NCBI GenBank assembly: GCA_021443825.1
Contig: JABUTE010000081.1
Coordinates: 1-13,581, forward strand
Reading direction: 5' to 3'
DNA length: 13,581 bases
Source of the DNA: Bacillota bacterium
GTDB taxonomy: Bacteria; Bacillota; Clostridia; Peptostreptococcales; Anaerovoracaceae
A model generated the notes under the pieces. It was given only the letters and a program-made list of their open reading frames with translations. It ran no database searches and was not told where the DNA came from. The position numbers and the translations under genes were made by a program. Shown piece by piece: positions 1 through 7,452 of the stretch; position 1 is the first letter of the stretch, and each line of letters starts with the position of its first letter.

Positions 1-1157
1 TCCAGCATACGGCCGATATCGCGAAGAAGACTGGATTTTCCCGTGCCGTTGGCGCCCACGATGGCGATCTTATCGCCGGCGAAGATGTCGAAGCTGACGT
101 GGGAGAGCAGCGGCCGGTCATAGGCAAGGGAATACTCCTTCACGGAAAGAAGAGGCTGCATTTCCTCTTCGCCGCCCTGCTCTTTCTCTTCCGAAAGCAC
201 CGGAAAAACGATGCCGCAGTCGTGCTCTTCGATAAAGGGATAAGACCCCTTCATCACCTTTAAGCGCTCCAGATAGCTGACTCGTGCCTTCAGCTGGCGG
301 CCCTTTCTGGGATCGGCCTTTTCGGTGGCATCGTCGCGCATCCGCTCAATGTTGGCCCGCTGGATATCCATGAACTCATCGAATTTCGCGGCATGCTCCA
401 GCATGTCGATCTTGGTCTCCAAAAGAGCTCGTTGGTATTCGGTAAAGGAACCGGGAAAGGTCTGCAGCTGCCGGTTCTCAAGATGCAGGATCTTATCAAA
501 GCACTGGTTCAGCAGAAGCCGGTTGTGAGTGATGACCAGGATCGTTCCCTCGTAGCCGTTGATCAGGCGGGTAAGCCCCACCAGATTTTCAAAGTCCAAA
601 AAGACATCGGGCTCGTCCATGATCAGCAGCTGGGGCTTTTGCAGCATGCTGCGGATGATGGAAAGCAGCTTGTATTCACCGCCGCTGATCTGCCGCAGGC
701 TGTTATTCTCAATGCCGGCAAGACCGGCCAGCGCCAGTTCTTTTTTGATATTGACCTCGTGATCGTAGGCATCGATGGCCTCCATCTCGTCCAGAAGCTG
801 CTGGTAGCGGTCGCATAAGGCCTCCATGTTTTCGCCCGACTCCATCTGCCGGCAGACCTGATCGGCCTGCTGCTGCAAAGCCTCGAATGGTTCGGCCAGA
901 TAGTCGAATACGCTGCCCTCCGAAGCCTCGTGCTTGACGAACTGGTCCACAAAGGCAATGCGGGCATCGGGAGCGACCTCGATCCTGCCCTCCCAGGTGT
1001 AGCGATCGGGGTCTGTCATCAGCTTCAAAAGAGAGGTCTTTCCGGTGCCGTTGCTTCCGATGAGAACGGCATGCTCCCCTTCTTCGATCACAAAGCTGAT
1101 GGAATCGTAAAGATCTTTTTGGGGAAAGCCGAAGGTCACATCTTCAAATTTAATCAT
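1..1157 (-). CDS. ABC-F family ATPase, partial (C-terminus beyond the left edge)
   Basis: The sequence shows 385 codons of a soluble twin-ATPase protein without membrane segments, the ABC-F layout. Domain 1 has Walker A GSNGTGKTS (residues 34-42), signature ISGGE (157-161), Walker B LLIMDEPD (D181, E182) and switch histidine ITHNR (H211). A charged helical linker follows (about 239-304). Domain 2 is reached only at Walker A GANGTGKSS (368-376) before the window ends. ABC-F proteins act on the ribosome in translation factor or antibiotic-protection roles; which applies here cannot be read from the sequence. The Walker B context is DEPDVFLDFEN instead of the usual DEPTNHLD, and the switch is THNR instead of SHDR, suggesting a distinct subfamily. 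The ATG overlaps the last 8 nt of the upstream gene (ATGATTAA), so translation is probably coupled. The family is confident; the role is unknown. Confidence 0.92.
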   Translation of the reverse strand, partial: MIKFEDVTFGFPQKDLYDSISFVIEEGEHAVLIGSNGTGKTSLLKLMTDPDRYTWEGRIEVAPDARIAFVDQFVKHEASEGSVFDYLAEPFEALQQQADQVCRQMESGENMEALCDRYQQLLDEMEAIDAYDHEVNIKKELALAGLAGIENNSLRQISGGEYKLLSIIRSMLQKPQLLIMDEPDVFLDFENLVGLTRLINGYEGTILVITHNRLLLNQCFDKILHLENRQLQTFPGSFTEYQRALLETKIDMLEHAAKFDEFMDIQRANIERMRDDATEKADPRKGRQLKARVSYLERLKVMKGSYPFIEEHDCGIVFPVLSEEKEQGGEEEMQPLLSVKEYSLAYDRPLLSHVSFDIFAGDKIAIVGANGTGKSSLLRDIGRML

Positions 1158-2031
1158 GCAGGTCTCCTATTTCGAATGTGCCGTTATATTCGCCGACGGT
1201 CAGCCGGTAGATGCCGGCGCCCAGTCGAACAGAAAGGGTCGTTGCTGCATCTTCATAGCGCTGCGGACTGCAGCTTAAGGGGGAACTATAGCTGTCGCTG
1301 TTGTCGCAGACAAGATCGCCCGTTGCGGCATCATAAACCGCACAGGCGGCCTGCACCGTAAGCTCGCTTTCCGTGCCGTTGAGCATGCGGAAGTGGAGGG
1401 TATCCTGAGAATACTCGGTAACGAGGATCGAAACCTCTCCGGCTGGGATCACAGGACCGGCAAAGGCATCCTCTTCCTCTTCGGCCGGCAAAAGCAGCCC
1501 GGGTAAAAGCTCTCCCTTTTCCACCGCGTCCGAAACGATAGCATCCAGCTGCGCCAGCTTATTGGCATAGCGGTCGGGATAATACTGGGACGAAAAACCG
1601 AAGGATTCATAGCCGCCCCGCTTTTTGCGATCTTTTTTAAAGGCGAAATGATAGCTTTCCGACGCACCGTCAGCGATGAACTGGTTTGTAAATTCCTTAT
1701 TGTTCCAGCGCTCCATATGATATTTGCGGGCGACTTCCTCCAGCCGTGACAGGGTGTCGTCTGCCACCAGATATTCCCGCACAGACGGAATCTGCCCGTA
1801 CCAGCTCTTGCTGCTGGCCGTAAGGATCAGCCGGTCTTCGCAGTCGTAGTGAAGCTCAAACGATCTGCCGCCCCCGCTCATGCCGCCGCCAAAGGAATGG
1901 GTATAGCTGAACATGGTCTTATCTTTGATATCGGGAAGCTGCGCCTTTGCGTAGACCGCATAGGACACCCCGCCGGCAGCCAGAGCAGCGAACAGACAGA
2001 ATAACAGCATTTTCTTTTTTCTCCTTTTCAC
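1150..2031 (-). CDS. Membrane-anchored or secreted protein of unknown function
   Basis: I do not recognise a named family. The protein is about 293 aa. It begins with a very basic stretch (KRRKKK) followed by a hydrophobic segment (about residues 8-28), so it is exported or anchored with the bulk outside. The middle part is rich in Tyr, Lys and Gly. An acidic EEEED patch precedes a C-terminal region of alternating hydrophobic strands (roughly the last 95 residues) that looks Ig-like. I chose GTG at 2031 because GGAGG lies 7 nt upstream; the in-frame ATG at 2037 has the same GGAGG only 1 nt away. It overlaps the downstream ABC-F gene by 8 nt, and the two form one transcription unit. An exported protein paired with an ABC-F ATPase is not an obvious functional partnership. 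Confident as a gene, not as to function. Confidence 0.85.
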   Translation of the reverse strand: MKRRKKKMLLFCLFAALAAGGVSYAVYAKAQLPDIKDKTMFSYTHSFGGGMSGGGRSFELHYDCEDRLILTASSKSWYGQIPSVREYLVADDTLSRLEEVARKYHMERWNNKEFTNQFIADGASESYHFAFKKDRKKRGGYESFGFSSQYYPDRYANKLAQLDAIVSDAVEKGELLPGLLLPAEEEEDAFAGPVIPAGEVSILVTEYSQDTLHFRMLNGTESELTVQAACAVYDAATGDLVCDNSDSYSSPLSCSPQRYEDAATTLSVRLGAGIYRLTVGEYNGTFEIGDLHD

Positions 2032-2063
2032 AGGCATACCTCCGATGGGCTTGTATTTTTTGT

Positions 2064-2072
2064 ATTATACCA
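2064..2072 (-). promoter_or_regulatory. Extended -10 promoter for the anchored-protein/ABC-F unit
   Basis: On the minus strand this reads TGGTATAAT, a perfect -10 hexamer with the TG extension. No good -35 is found 16-18 bp upstream, which is common for extended -10 promoters. Predicted transcription start is near 2057, giving a leader of about 25 nt to the GTG at 2031. It is back to back with the amidohydrolase promoter. Confidence 0.7.
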
Positions 2073-2091
2073 TGATTTTGCCCGAAACCGG

Positions 2092-2120
2092 TTGAGAATC
2101 CGGGGGAAAACAAATACAAT
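2092..2120 (+). promoter_or_regulatory. Sigma-A-type promoter for the amidohydrolase pair
   Basis: TTGAGA (2092-2097) and TACAAT (2115-2120) are separated by exactly 17 bp, each one mismatch from consensus. Transcription should start near 2127, giving a leader of about 50 nt to the ATG at 2179. It lies about 20 bp from the divergent minus-strand promoter, so the two may influence each other. Confidence 0.72.
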
Positions 2121-2178
2121 ATATCATATCGGTAAACCCTGTCAGAAGGAATGAAAATTCCATCAAAGGAGAATTATT

Positions 2179-3351
2179 ATGAACATGAATCCCAACACCG
2201 AAGCGAAAAACGTAAAAGAACAGGTCATCGCCTGGAGAAGAGAGCTGCATCAGATCCCCGAGGTGGGAACCACGCTGCCCCAGACCATGAAATACATTTC
2301 CGCTCAGCTGACCGAAATGGGCATCGAGCACCAGGTCAAAGACGATATCTCGTGCATCTGGTTCACGCTGGGCCATGGCGAGCCCTGCCTGATGCTGCGT
2401 GCTGACGTAGACGGCCTGCCCGGAGGCGAGCTGTCCGGTCTGGATTTCGCATCGACCAACGGCTGCATGCACGCCTGCGGCCACGATATGCACGGCGCCG
2501 TTATGCTGGGCGTTTCCAAGGTATTGAAAGAGCACGAGGCCGAGCTGAAGGGCACTGTTAAGATCCTCTTCCAGTCTGCCGAAGAGACCTTCCAGGGCGC
2601 AAAGGCCGCCATCGCACAGGGCGTTCTCGAAAACCCCAAGGTCGATCACGCCTTCGCCATGCACATCTTTGCTCCCCAGAATATGGGCACCCTCGCCTAC
2701 AACGATATTCTGATGGGCGCTGTCTACGGCTTTAAGATCAACATCACCGGTGTGGGCGGCCACGGCTCCCAGCCCGAAAACTGCATCGATCCCATCAATG
2801 CAGGCGTTGAGGTCTACCAGGCTCTGCAGGCCCTGGTCGCAAGAGAAAAACCGCCTCTTAAGGCTGCTGCTCTTACCATCGGCCAGTTTGCCGCCGGCAG
2901 TGCCTCCAACGTCATTCCCGAAACCTGCGTGCTGCAGGGCACCCTCAGAACCTTCGATCCGCAGGTCAGAGAAATGCTCATCCGGCGCATCAACGAGATC
3001 GTTCCCGCTGTCTGCACCGCATACCGCTGCAAGTGCGAGATCGAAGAGCTGAGCAATGTTCCCAGCCTGGTCTGCGACGCAAAGCTTTCCGAAGAGCTGC
3101 GCGCTGCCATCGACGAGACCGGTGTTATCCACACCTATCTGCCCGGCACCCAGTTCATCGGCTCCGAAGACTTTGCTCTGTATGCCGAAAAGGTTCCCTC
3201 TGTCTATTTCACCATCGGCGCAGCTCCCGAAGACAAGTCGCTGATCTTCGGCCAGCATAATCCCAAGATCATCTTCAACGAAGACTCCATGGAGTCGGCT
3301 GTTACCATCTTCCTGAAGGCCGTCGATGCCTATTTCAACAACCGCAAGTAA
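2179..3351 (+). CDS. M20 family (M20D-type) metallo-amidohydrolase, first of a tandem pair
   Basis: This 390 aa protein has the full M20D pattern. M20D enzymes are cytosolic two-metal hydrolases that cleave N-acyl or amide bonds (hippurate, N-acetyl amino acids, IAA conjugates). Landmarks are RADVDGLP (74-81), HACGHDMH (98-105) with ligands C100 and H102, QSAEE (132-136) with catalytic E135 and ligand E136, H162 in AMH, the lid-domain GVGGHGSQP (191-199), GSEDF (328-332) and the C-terminal ligand H360 in GQHNPK. Length is normal for the family and there is no signal peptide. The start is fixed by AAAGGAG 7 nt upstream. It is followed after 36 nt by a second M20D gene in the same operon. The substrate cannot be assigned; hippurate, acyl-amino acid or aminobenzoyl-glutamate-like amides are all possible. 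Family assignment is very secure. Confidence 0.95.
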   Translation: MNMNPNTEAKNVKEQVIAWRRELHQIPEVGTTLPQTMKYISAQLTEMGIEHQVKDDISCIWFTLGHGEPCLMLRADVDGLPGGELSGLDFASTNGCMHACGHDMHGAVMLGVSKVLKEHEAELKGTVKILFQSAEETFQGAKAAIAQGVLENPKVDHAFAMHIFAPQNMGTLAYNDILMGAVYGFKINITGVGGHGSQPENCIDPINAGVEVYQALQALVAREKPPLKAAALTIGQFAAGSASNVIPETCVLQGTLRTFDPQVREMLIRRINEIVPAVCTAYRCKCEIEELSNVPSLVCDAKLSEELRAAIDETGVIHTYLPGTQFIGSEDFALYAEKVPSVYFTIGAAPEDKSLIFGQHNPKIIFNEDSMESAVTIFLKAVDAYFNNRK

Positions 3352-3387
3352 GCGATCGCTTTTGAACCGTACCTATCGGAGGCTACT

Positions 3388-4584
3388 ATGATCGATGTAA
3401 TGAGTCTTGCTTCGCAGCAGTTCGACTATGCTGTTCAGGCAAGAAGATATGTTCATACCCATCCGGAATTGTCCGGCAAAGAAGAAAACACCGTCCGCTT
3501 CATCTGCGAAAAGCTGGATGCCGAGGGCATTCCCTATGTGAATGTTCCAAACGGCGGCGTCATCGCCACCATTCAGGGCAAAGAAGGCGGAAAAACGGTC
3601 ATGCTCCGCGGCGACATCGATGCTCTTCCCATCGAAGAGACCGATAACAACCTGAAGGGTCCCCGTGTATGCAAGTCCGAAAACCCGGGCGTGATGCATG
3701 CCTGCGGTCACGATGCCCACACCGCCATGCTGCTCACCGCAGGGAAGATCCTCAATCAGCTGAAGGAGCAGTTCACCGGAACCGTGCTGCTCAATTTCGA
3801 GCGGGGCGAAGAAGGCGGCGGAAACTATGCCTACCTGATCGACTACTACAAGAAAAGCGGGCTGAAGTTCGATTCGTGCTTTGGTATGCACGTCGAGCAG
3901 AAGATGGATTCGGGAACCTTCGGCATCAACCCCGGCCCTGCCAACGCAGGCGCCATGCGCATCAACCTGCTGATCAAGGGCCGCGGCGGCCACGGCTCCC
4001 GTCCGGATCTTTCCCACAATCCCATGGACTGCATGCTCAATGTGCTGAACCAGATCCAGGGCATCCGCATGAATACCATATCGCCCTTTGAGCAGCTGAC
4101 CGTTACCATCTGCAAGATCGTGGGCGGAACCGCTGCCAACATCATTCCCGATGAGGTAGAGGTCTTCGGCACGGCCAGATACTTCTCGGAAGAAAAGGTT
4201 CGCAAGCCCTTCATGGCCCAGCTGCAGCGCATCTGCGATACTGCCGGCGCAGCTTACGACTGCGAGATCATCAACCGGGGTGCGACCGGCGGTGCCATGC
4301 CTCTTATCAACGACGAGGCCTGCGCCCTGCTGGCCCGCGACACCGCAGCCAAGGTGCTGCCCGCCGGGTCGCTTTGCGATATGCAGGTGACCATGGGCTC
4401 CGAAAGCTTCGGAAACTACTTCGAGATCGGCCCCGGCTGCTACGGCAACCTGGGCGTCAGAAACCCCCAGGTGGGCAGCGGCGCCGAGATCCACAACTGT
4501 TATTTCGACATCGATGAAGAAGCCATGAAGACCGGCATCTCCATGCATGTCGGCTATGCCCTCAACTTCCTGAAGGCGCTGTAA
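3388..4584 (+). CDS. M20 family (M20D-type) metallo-amidohydrolase, second of a tandem pair
   Basis: This 398 aa protein is a divergent paralogue of the preceding gene. It retains all metal ligands: HACGHDAH (104-111) with C106 and H108, the GEE pair (E141, E142), H168 in GMH and H369 in EIHN. It also has RGDIDALPIEE (74-84) and the lid motif GRGGHGSRP (198-206). It differs near the active site: FERGEEGGGNY replaces the usual FQPAEE-type sequence, and GSESF (337-341) replaces GSEDF. These changes suggest a substrate or acyl-group preference different from its neighbour. No signal peptide is seen, so it is cytosolic. GGAGG lies 5 nt before the ATG. It is the last gene of the plus-strand operon and is followed by a strong hairpin. 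It is predicted to be active because no ligand is missing; the substrate is unknown. Confidence 0.95.
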   Translation: MIDVMSLASQQFDYAVQARRYVHTHPELSGKEENTVRFICEKLDAEGIPYVNVPNGGVIATIQGKEGGKTVMLRGDIDALPIEETDNNLKGPRVCKSENPGVMHACGHDAHTAMLLTAGKILNQLKEQFTGTVLLNFERGEEGGGNYAYLIDYYKKSGLKFDSCFGMHVEQKMDSGTFGINPGPANAGAMRINLLIKGRGGHGSRPDLSHNPMDCMLNVLNQIQGIRMNTISPFEQLTVTICKIVGGTAANIIPDEVEVFGTARYFSEEKVRKPFMAQLQRICDTAGAAYDCEIINRGATGGAMPLINDEACALLARDTAAKVLPAGSLCDMQVTMGSESFGNYFEIGPGCYGNLGVRNPQVGSGAEIHNCYFDIDEEAMKTGISMHVGYALNFLKAL

Positions 4585-4608
4585 GCAATCAAACATAAGA
4601 AAAGGGAT

Positions 4609-4642
4609 AAACGCCCCGGAGCGATCCTGCTCCGGGGCGTTT
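4609..4642. terminator. Bidirectional intrinsic terminator between convergent genes
   Basis: Arms 4609-4622 and 4629-4642 are perfectly complementary (14 bp, core CGCCCCGGAGC) with a 6-nt loop. It sits 25 nt after the second amidohydrolase and 10 nt beyond the stop of the convergent minus-strand gene, so it can serve both. The U tracts are short on either strand (TTTGT on plus, TTTATCCCTTTTC on minus). Confidence 0.85.
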
Positions 4643-4652
4643 GTATGCCCTT

Positions 4653-5480
4653 CTATAGCTGCCTGCTATAGGTATATTCAGTAATATCACCGCCATCGAC
4701 CTGAACACGAACGGTCAGCTCGATCTTCCGGATCGAAAGATTTTGAATCGCCTGCAAGGCTTTCGGATCATCCAGGAATGCGGTCAACAGGATATCGCCC
4801 TTGTCTTCACGGTATTGATAGGCGGTATATCCTTCCTTTTGGCTGATCTGATCCGTTATGACCACCTTTAGCAGGTGGCTGTTATCATCTGTTTCAAAGC
4901 GATACAGATGCATTTTTTCATCAAAGCGGTCCTTGCTGTCCAGACCGGCACCCTTTGTCAACTCATAAAACGAAGTCTGCAGCTGATATTCATCTTCTAA
5001 AATGTCAGATTTTAACATCCGGGACGGCTCTTCCCAGAAGATCATCCTGCTATTTTCATTGTCGATTGTTTGGAGAAGCTTTCCGTCGGATGTTTCAAAC
5101 CGGGCCGCCAAAATGCGGATCCGGAATCCGTTTTGACTCTTTGATAAAGAATCCCATAAGCTTTGATAGCAGCTGCGTTGATCCTCCTCCGAGAATTCTT
5201 CTTTGAGAATGATCCGGACCTGCACAGTCGTATTCACCCAGGATCTTGCATTTCGCAGAGGATCCATCAGACACGGATCCGAATCGATCTCTGTAATCTC
5301 GATCGCTTCGATATTTTCTTGTTTTTTCGCCCACCTTTCGGCAGCGACTTCATATTGATCGTACAGATCTGCGTCCGCTAAATGATCCGGGTATTTGTTA
5401 TTGCGGTAAGCCCAATAACCGATCGGAATCATCGAAACCATTATGATGAGCAGTATTATTCTTTTTAAATCTATTTTCAT
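4653..5480 (-). CDS. Single-pass membrane-anchored protein of unknown function
   Basis: This 275 aa protein is not a family I recognise. A seven-residue cytoplasmic tip (MKIDLKR) precedes one hydrophobic helix (about 8-24). The remaining 250 residues would lie outside the cell; they are mixed, charged and without repeats, with only two cysteines (positions 70 and 104). The cytoplasmic tip is far too short to be an anti-sigma domain. Its ATG follows the TAA of the upstream cysteine-peptidase gene with no gap (TAAATG) and only a weak GGGA-like ribosome site. Its translation is therefore probably coupled to that gene, suggesting a partner made in step with it, for example an anchor, substrate, chaperone or inhibitor. 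It is the last gene of the sigma-peptidase cluster. Confidence is high for a real gene and low for any function. Confidence 0.82.
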   Translation of the reverse strand: MKIDLKRIILLIIMVSMIPIGYWAYRNNKYPDHLADADLYDQYEVAAERWAKKQENIEAIEITEIDSDPCLMDPLRNARSWVNTTVQVRIILKEEFSEEDQRSCYQSLWDSLSKSQNGFRIRILAARFETSDGKLLQTIDNENSRMIFWEEPSRMLKSDILEDEYQLQTSFYELTKGAGLDSKDRFDEKMHLYRFETDDNSHLLKVVITDQISQKEGYTAYQYREDKGDILLTAFLDDPKALQAIQNLSIRKIELTVRVQVDGGDITEYTYSRQL

Positions 5481-6566
5481 TTAATAATCCCATTGATACA
5501 TGGTCGCAGACCATCTGTAATTTGTAGAACCACTATATGGAACATAGAGATTGTTTGAAGTGTAGATCTTCTCATATCTTGAGTACCATGGATTCCAGAT
5601 AGAATAATACGAGTCTCCTCCATTATCTGAATAACCGCGGCAAACCAAGGCATGCGCTTTGGTTTCCCCAGTTGTTAAATTATCAACCAGAAATATCATG
5701 GGGTTATCTGATTGAATCTCATTAACGACCTGAGAGTATGTGATTCTATAAGAAACGTAACTTGGATAAATATCCCATGTGTTCGCATATTGTCTTGCTT
5801 TCGTTGTGCTCAATGGTGTATTGATCAGTTCGTTATCATTAAGTTCAGGGTATGCCCACTCCATGATCATTTGTGCATTACAAAAAGCAACACCTACTCC
5901 AGCTTTAAAGCGAATAATATTTGCTGTTGCATAGGCGTTGCACCAAGGCAAAGAGCCTTGAATTTCACTCCATCCGGTTGAAAGAAACTTGCTCGAGGGT
6001 GTACTTCTTGCACTTCGATAGGAAATCGTATTTGCAAGATTAACCACCATCTCATCATAATCTATTCCCGGAAACGCCTCTATGCAAGTTTCTCGCCCTA
6101 ATGGATCGGACAATACTACATATCCTTCAGCTCCAACAATTGCCAAAATGTCATCATAGTCTCCAGCAAACAAATATGCAGGATTCTTTTCTGTTGATAC
6201 TCCGGATATCGAATTCAAGCCATTGATTAGGTCTTCATTCTCACTGAATATTCCATTAAGTTCCCCATCTATTTCGAATACACGGTAAGTTCCGATAATA
6301 GAATTATTACAGTAAACTACAGAATAATACAAGTCATTTTTTGCATTATTTAATTTAAATGGAACACTAACCTTTAAACAACCTTTCGATGAATATTCAG
6401 CAATCATTTCCCCTATTGACTGCGATATGTACTCTGAAACTGAGTCTGGTACTGTTTCACTATAGACGTAAAAGTTCCCATATGGTTCCTTTTGAATTGC
6501 AAAAGCCGGGATACAATTTAAAAGCATAGTAACGAGCAGTATCATTGATACAATTATTCTTCTCAT
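5481..6566 (-). CDS. Secreted papain-like cysteine peptidase with N-terminal extension
   Basis: This 361 aa protein starts with a clear signal peptide: MRRI, a hydrophobic core, then CIPAFA with probable cleavage after residue 23. About 170 residues that may be a propeptide follow. The C-terminal domain carries a papain-fold triad in the expected order: IQGSLPWCNAYATANI (oxyanion Q203, nucleophile C209), KAHALVCRGYS (H305) and YYSIWNPWY (N325). This resembles exported clan CA enzymes such as the C39-like and C47 (staphopain) groups, which cleave proteins or peptides outside the cell. Exact family assignment by eye is uncertain. ATG at 6566 is chosen because AAAGGAG lies 5 nt upstream; a TTG-initiated extension to 6596 lacks a site. 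Base composition is clearly more AT-rich than the flanking metabolic genes. It lies 139 nt after the sigma factor gene and is joined directly to the anchored-protein gene. Confidence 0.85.
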   Translation of the reverse strand: MRRIIVSMILLVTMLLNCIPAFAIQKEPYGNFYVYSETVPDSVSEYISQSIGEMIAEYSSKGCLKVSVPFKLNNAKNDLYYSVVYCNNSIIGTYRVFEIDGELNGIFSENEDLINGLNSISGVSTEKNPAYLFAGDYDDILAIVGAEGYVVLSDPLGRETCIEAFPGIDYDEMVVNLANTISYRSARSTPSSKFLSTGWSEIQGSLPWCNAYATANIIRFKAGVGVAFCNAQMIMEWAYPELNDNELINTPLSTTKARQYANTWDIYPSYVSYRITYSQVVNEIQSDNPMIFLVDNLTTGETKAHALVCRGYSDNGGDSYYSIWNPWYSRYEKIYTSNNLYVPYSGSTNYRWSATMYQWDY

Positions 6567-6705
6567 ATTTTCTCCTTTGCCAAAATAATACTTCAACAGT
6601 TTTTAAGAAACCTTTCATTTATCTAACTTACCAACTCCTTTCATGATTACCAGAAGAAAGGATATAAACTATTTAGCCCACACCCAAAAATGCATCCAGT
6701 GACTC

Positions 6706-7179
6706 TTATTTTTCCTCATGCAATTCTTTCCATAATGCAGCTTTCGCTCTGGTGAGTCGACGCTTTGCATTCTCTTCCGAAATAGATAGTATCTGTGCGA
6801 CTTCTTTCGTTGTATAACCTTCATCAAACCGTAAAAGCAAAATCCTTCGATAGCTTGGTTTCAGTTCGTTTATTGCTGTCATCAAAGCCCCCTGGTTTTG
6901 CATTGTATCCGCAATATTGTTCTGAAGAATATCCGTTAACTCTACCGTCTGTTCAAGCTGCAGCTTTTTCTTGTTGTACAGATTGATTGCCTTCCTTCGA
7001 GCGATCAAACGCAGTGTGTTTTTTGTCTTCTCGCAATCATGATCCAACAAACCGGCAATTTGTCCTGCTGCTGCAAAAGCATCTTGAACAGCATCTTCTG
7101 CAAGATGCTGCTCCTGCAGTATTCCGTATGCGATACGCAGCATTTCTTTGTGGTATTTTTCATAAATAGATAAGAGCAT
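6706..7179 (-). CDS. ECF-type RNA polymerase sigma factor
   Basis: This 157 aa protein has the two-domain ECF layout. Region 2 (about residues 2-70) contains YEKYHKEMLRIAYGIL and AEDAVQDAFAAA. Region 4 (about 100-152) has LKPSYRRILLLRFDEGYTTKEV and a helix-turn-helix ending SISEENAKRRLTRAK. Such factors direct RNA polymerase to a small regulon, usually under control of an anti-sigma protein encoded next door. No recognisable anti-sigma gene is adjacent: the two downstream genes are an exported peptidase and an anchored protein with almost no cytoplasmic domain. The start is constrained by an in-frame TAA two codons upstream. No Shine-Dalgarno sequence precedes the ATG, so expression may be weak or specially controlled. 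The sigma family assignment is firm. That it drives the downstream genes is inference. Confidence 0.9.
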   Translation of the reverse strand: MLLSIYEKYHKEMLRIAYGILQEQHLAEDAVQDAFAAAGQIAGLLDHDCEKTKNTLRLIARRKAINLYNKKKLQLEQTVELTDILQNNIADTMQNQGALMTAINELKPSYRRILLLRFDEGYTTKEVAQILSISEENAKRRLTRAKAALWKELHEEK

Positions 7180-7443
7180 TTTTTACTGTCTGTATTGCAG
7201 ATCAACATTCATTCGTGATTCTTCTACTAATAATTACCACATAAACAACAAAAATGGGACAAATAAACGCGATATTTTTTATTTTTCACAATAATATTCT
7301 GTGTTTCATGGGATCACAACAATTACGAATCCTTATTGTGTGTCACAAAGCACAATCATCACTGAATAACCACTTTAAACAAACCCTGTATCTGATAACA
7401 GACGTAAATTCATTTCACCATTTTCAGTATATCCATTAAATGA
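7180..7443. other. AT-rich non-coding leader upstream of the sigma factor gene
   Basis: This stretch has no convincing gene. A 61-codon plus-strand reading frame (7254-7439) lacks a ribosome site and has low-complexity composition. If transcription starts near 7437 from the promoter at 7444-7452, this becomes an unusually long 5' leader of about 258 nt. The only small structure I see is a 6-bp inverted repeat on the minus strand (ATTGTG ... CACAAT), rc of about 7334-7355. No known riboswitch class is recognised. Confidence 0.4.
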
Positions 7444-7452
7444 ATTATAACA
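7444..7452 (-). promoter_or_regulatory. Extended -10 promoter candidate for the sigma-peptidase cluster
   Basis: On the minus strand this reads TGTTATAAT, a perfect -10 with TG extension. No good -35 is visible at 16-18 bp. It lies about 45 bp beyond the hairpin that terminates the upstream MFS unit, a sensible place for a new transcription unit. Two direct copies of AACTGGGA (minus strand, 7475-7482 and 7456-7463) lie just upstream, 19 bp apart. Confidence 0.5.

Noticed and set aside
2065..3258. A 397-codon reading frame antisense to the first amidohydrolase
   Set aside because: It is a shadow of a confidently assigned gene, and it would run through two clear promoters at its 3' end.
3373..4596. 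A 407-codon reading frame antisense to the second amidohydrolase
   Set aside because: It is a mirror frame created by codon bias of a gene with all M20 motifs. Its product has no recognisable domain.
6567..6596. N-terminal extension of the cysteine peptidase from a TTG at 6596
   Set aside because: It would place ten residues before an otherwise perfect signal peptide. The ATG at 6566 has AAAGGAG at ideal spacing and the TTG has none.
6567..6705. A separate promoter for the peptidase gene in the gap after the sigma factor
   Set aside because: Only scattered AT-rich hexamers were seen, with no -35/-10 pair at proper spacing and no recognisable ECF-type element, so I treat the three genes as one unit.
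7254..7439. A 61-codon plus-strand reading frame in the AT-rich gap
   Set aside because: It has no ribosome binding site, composition like non-coding AT-rich DNA, and lies opposite the likely leader of the sigma factor gene.
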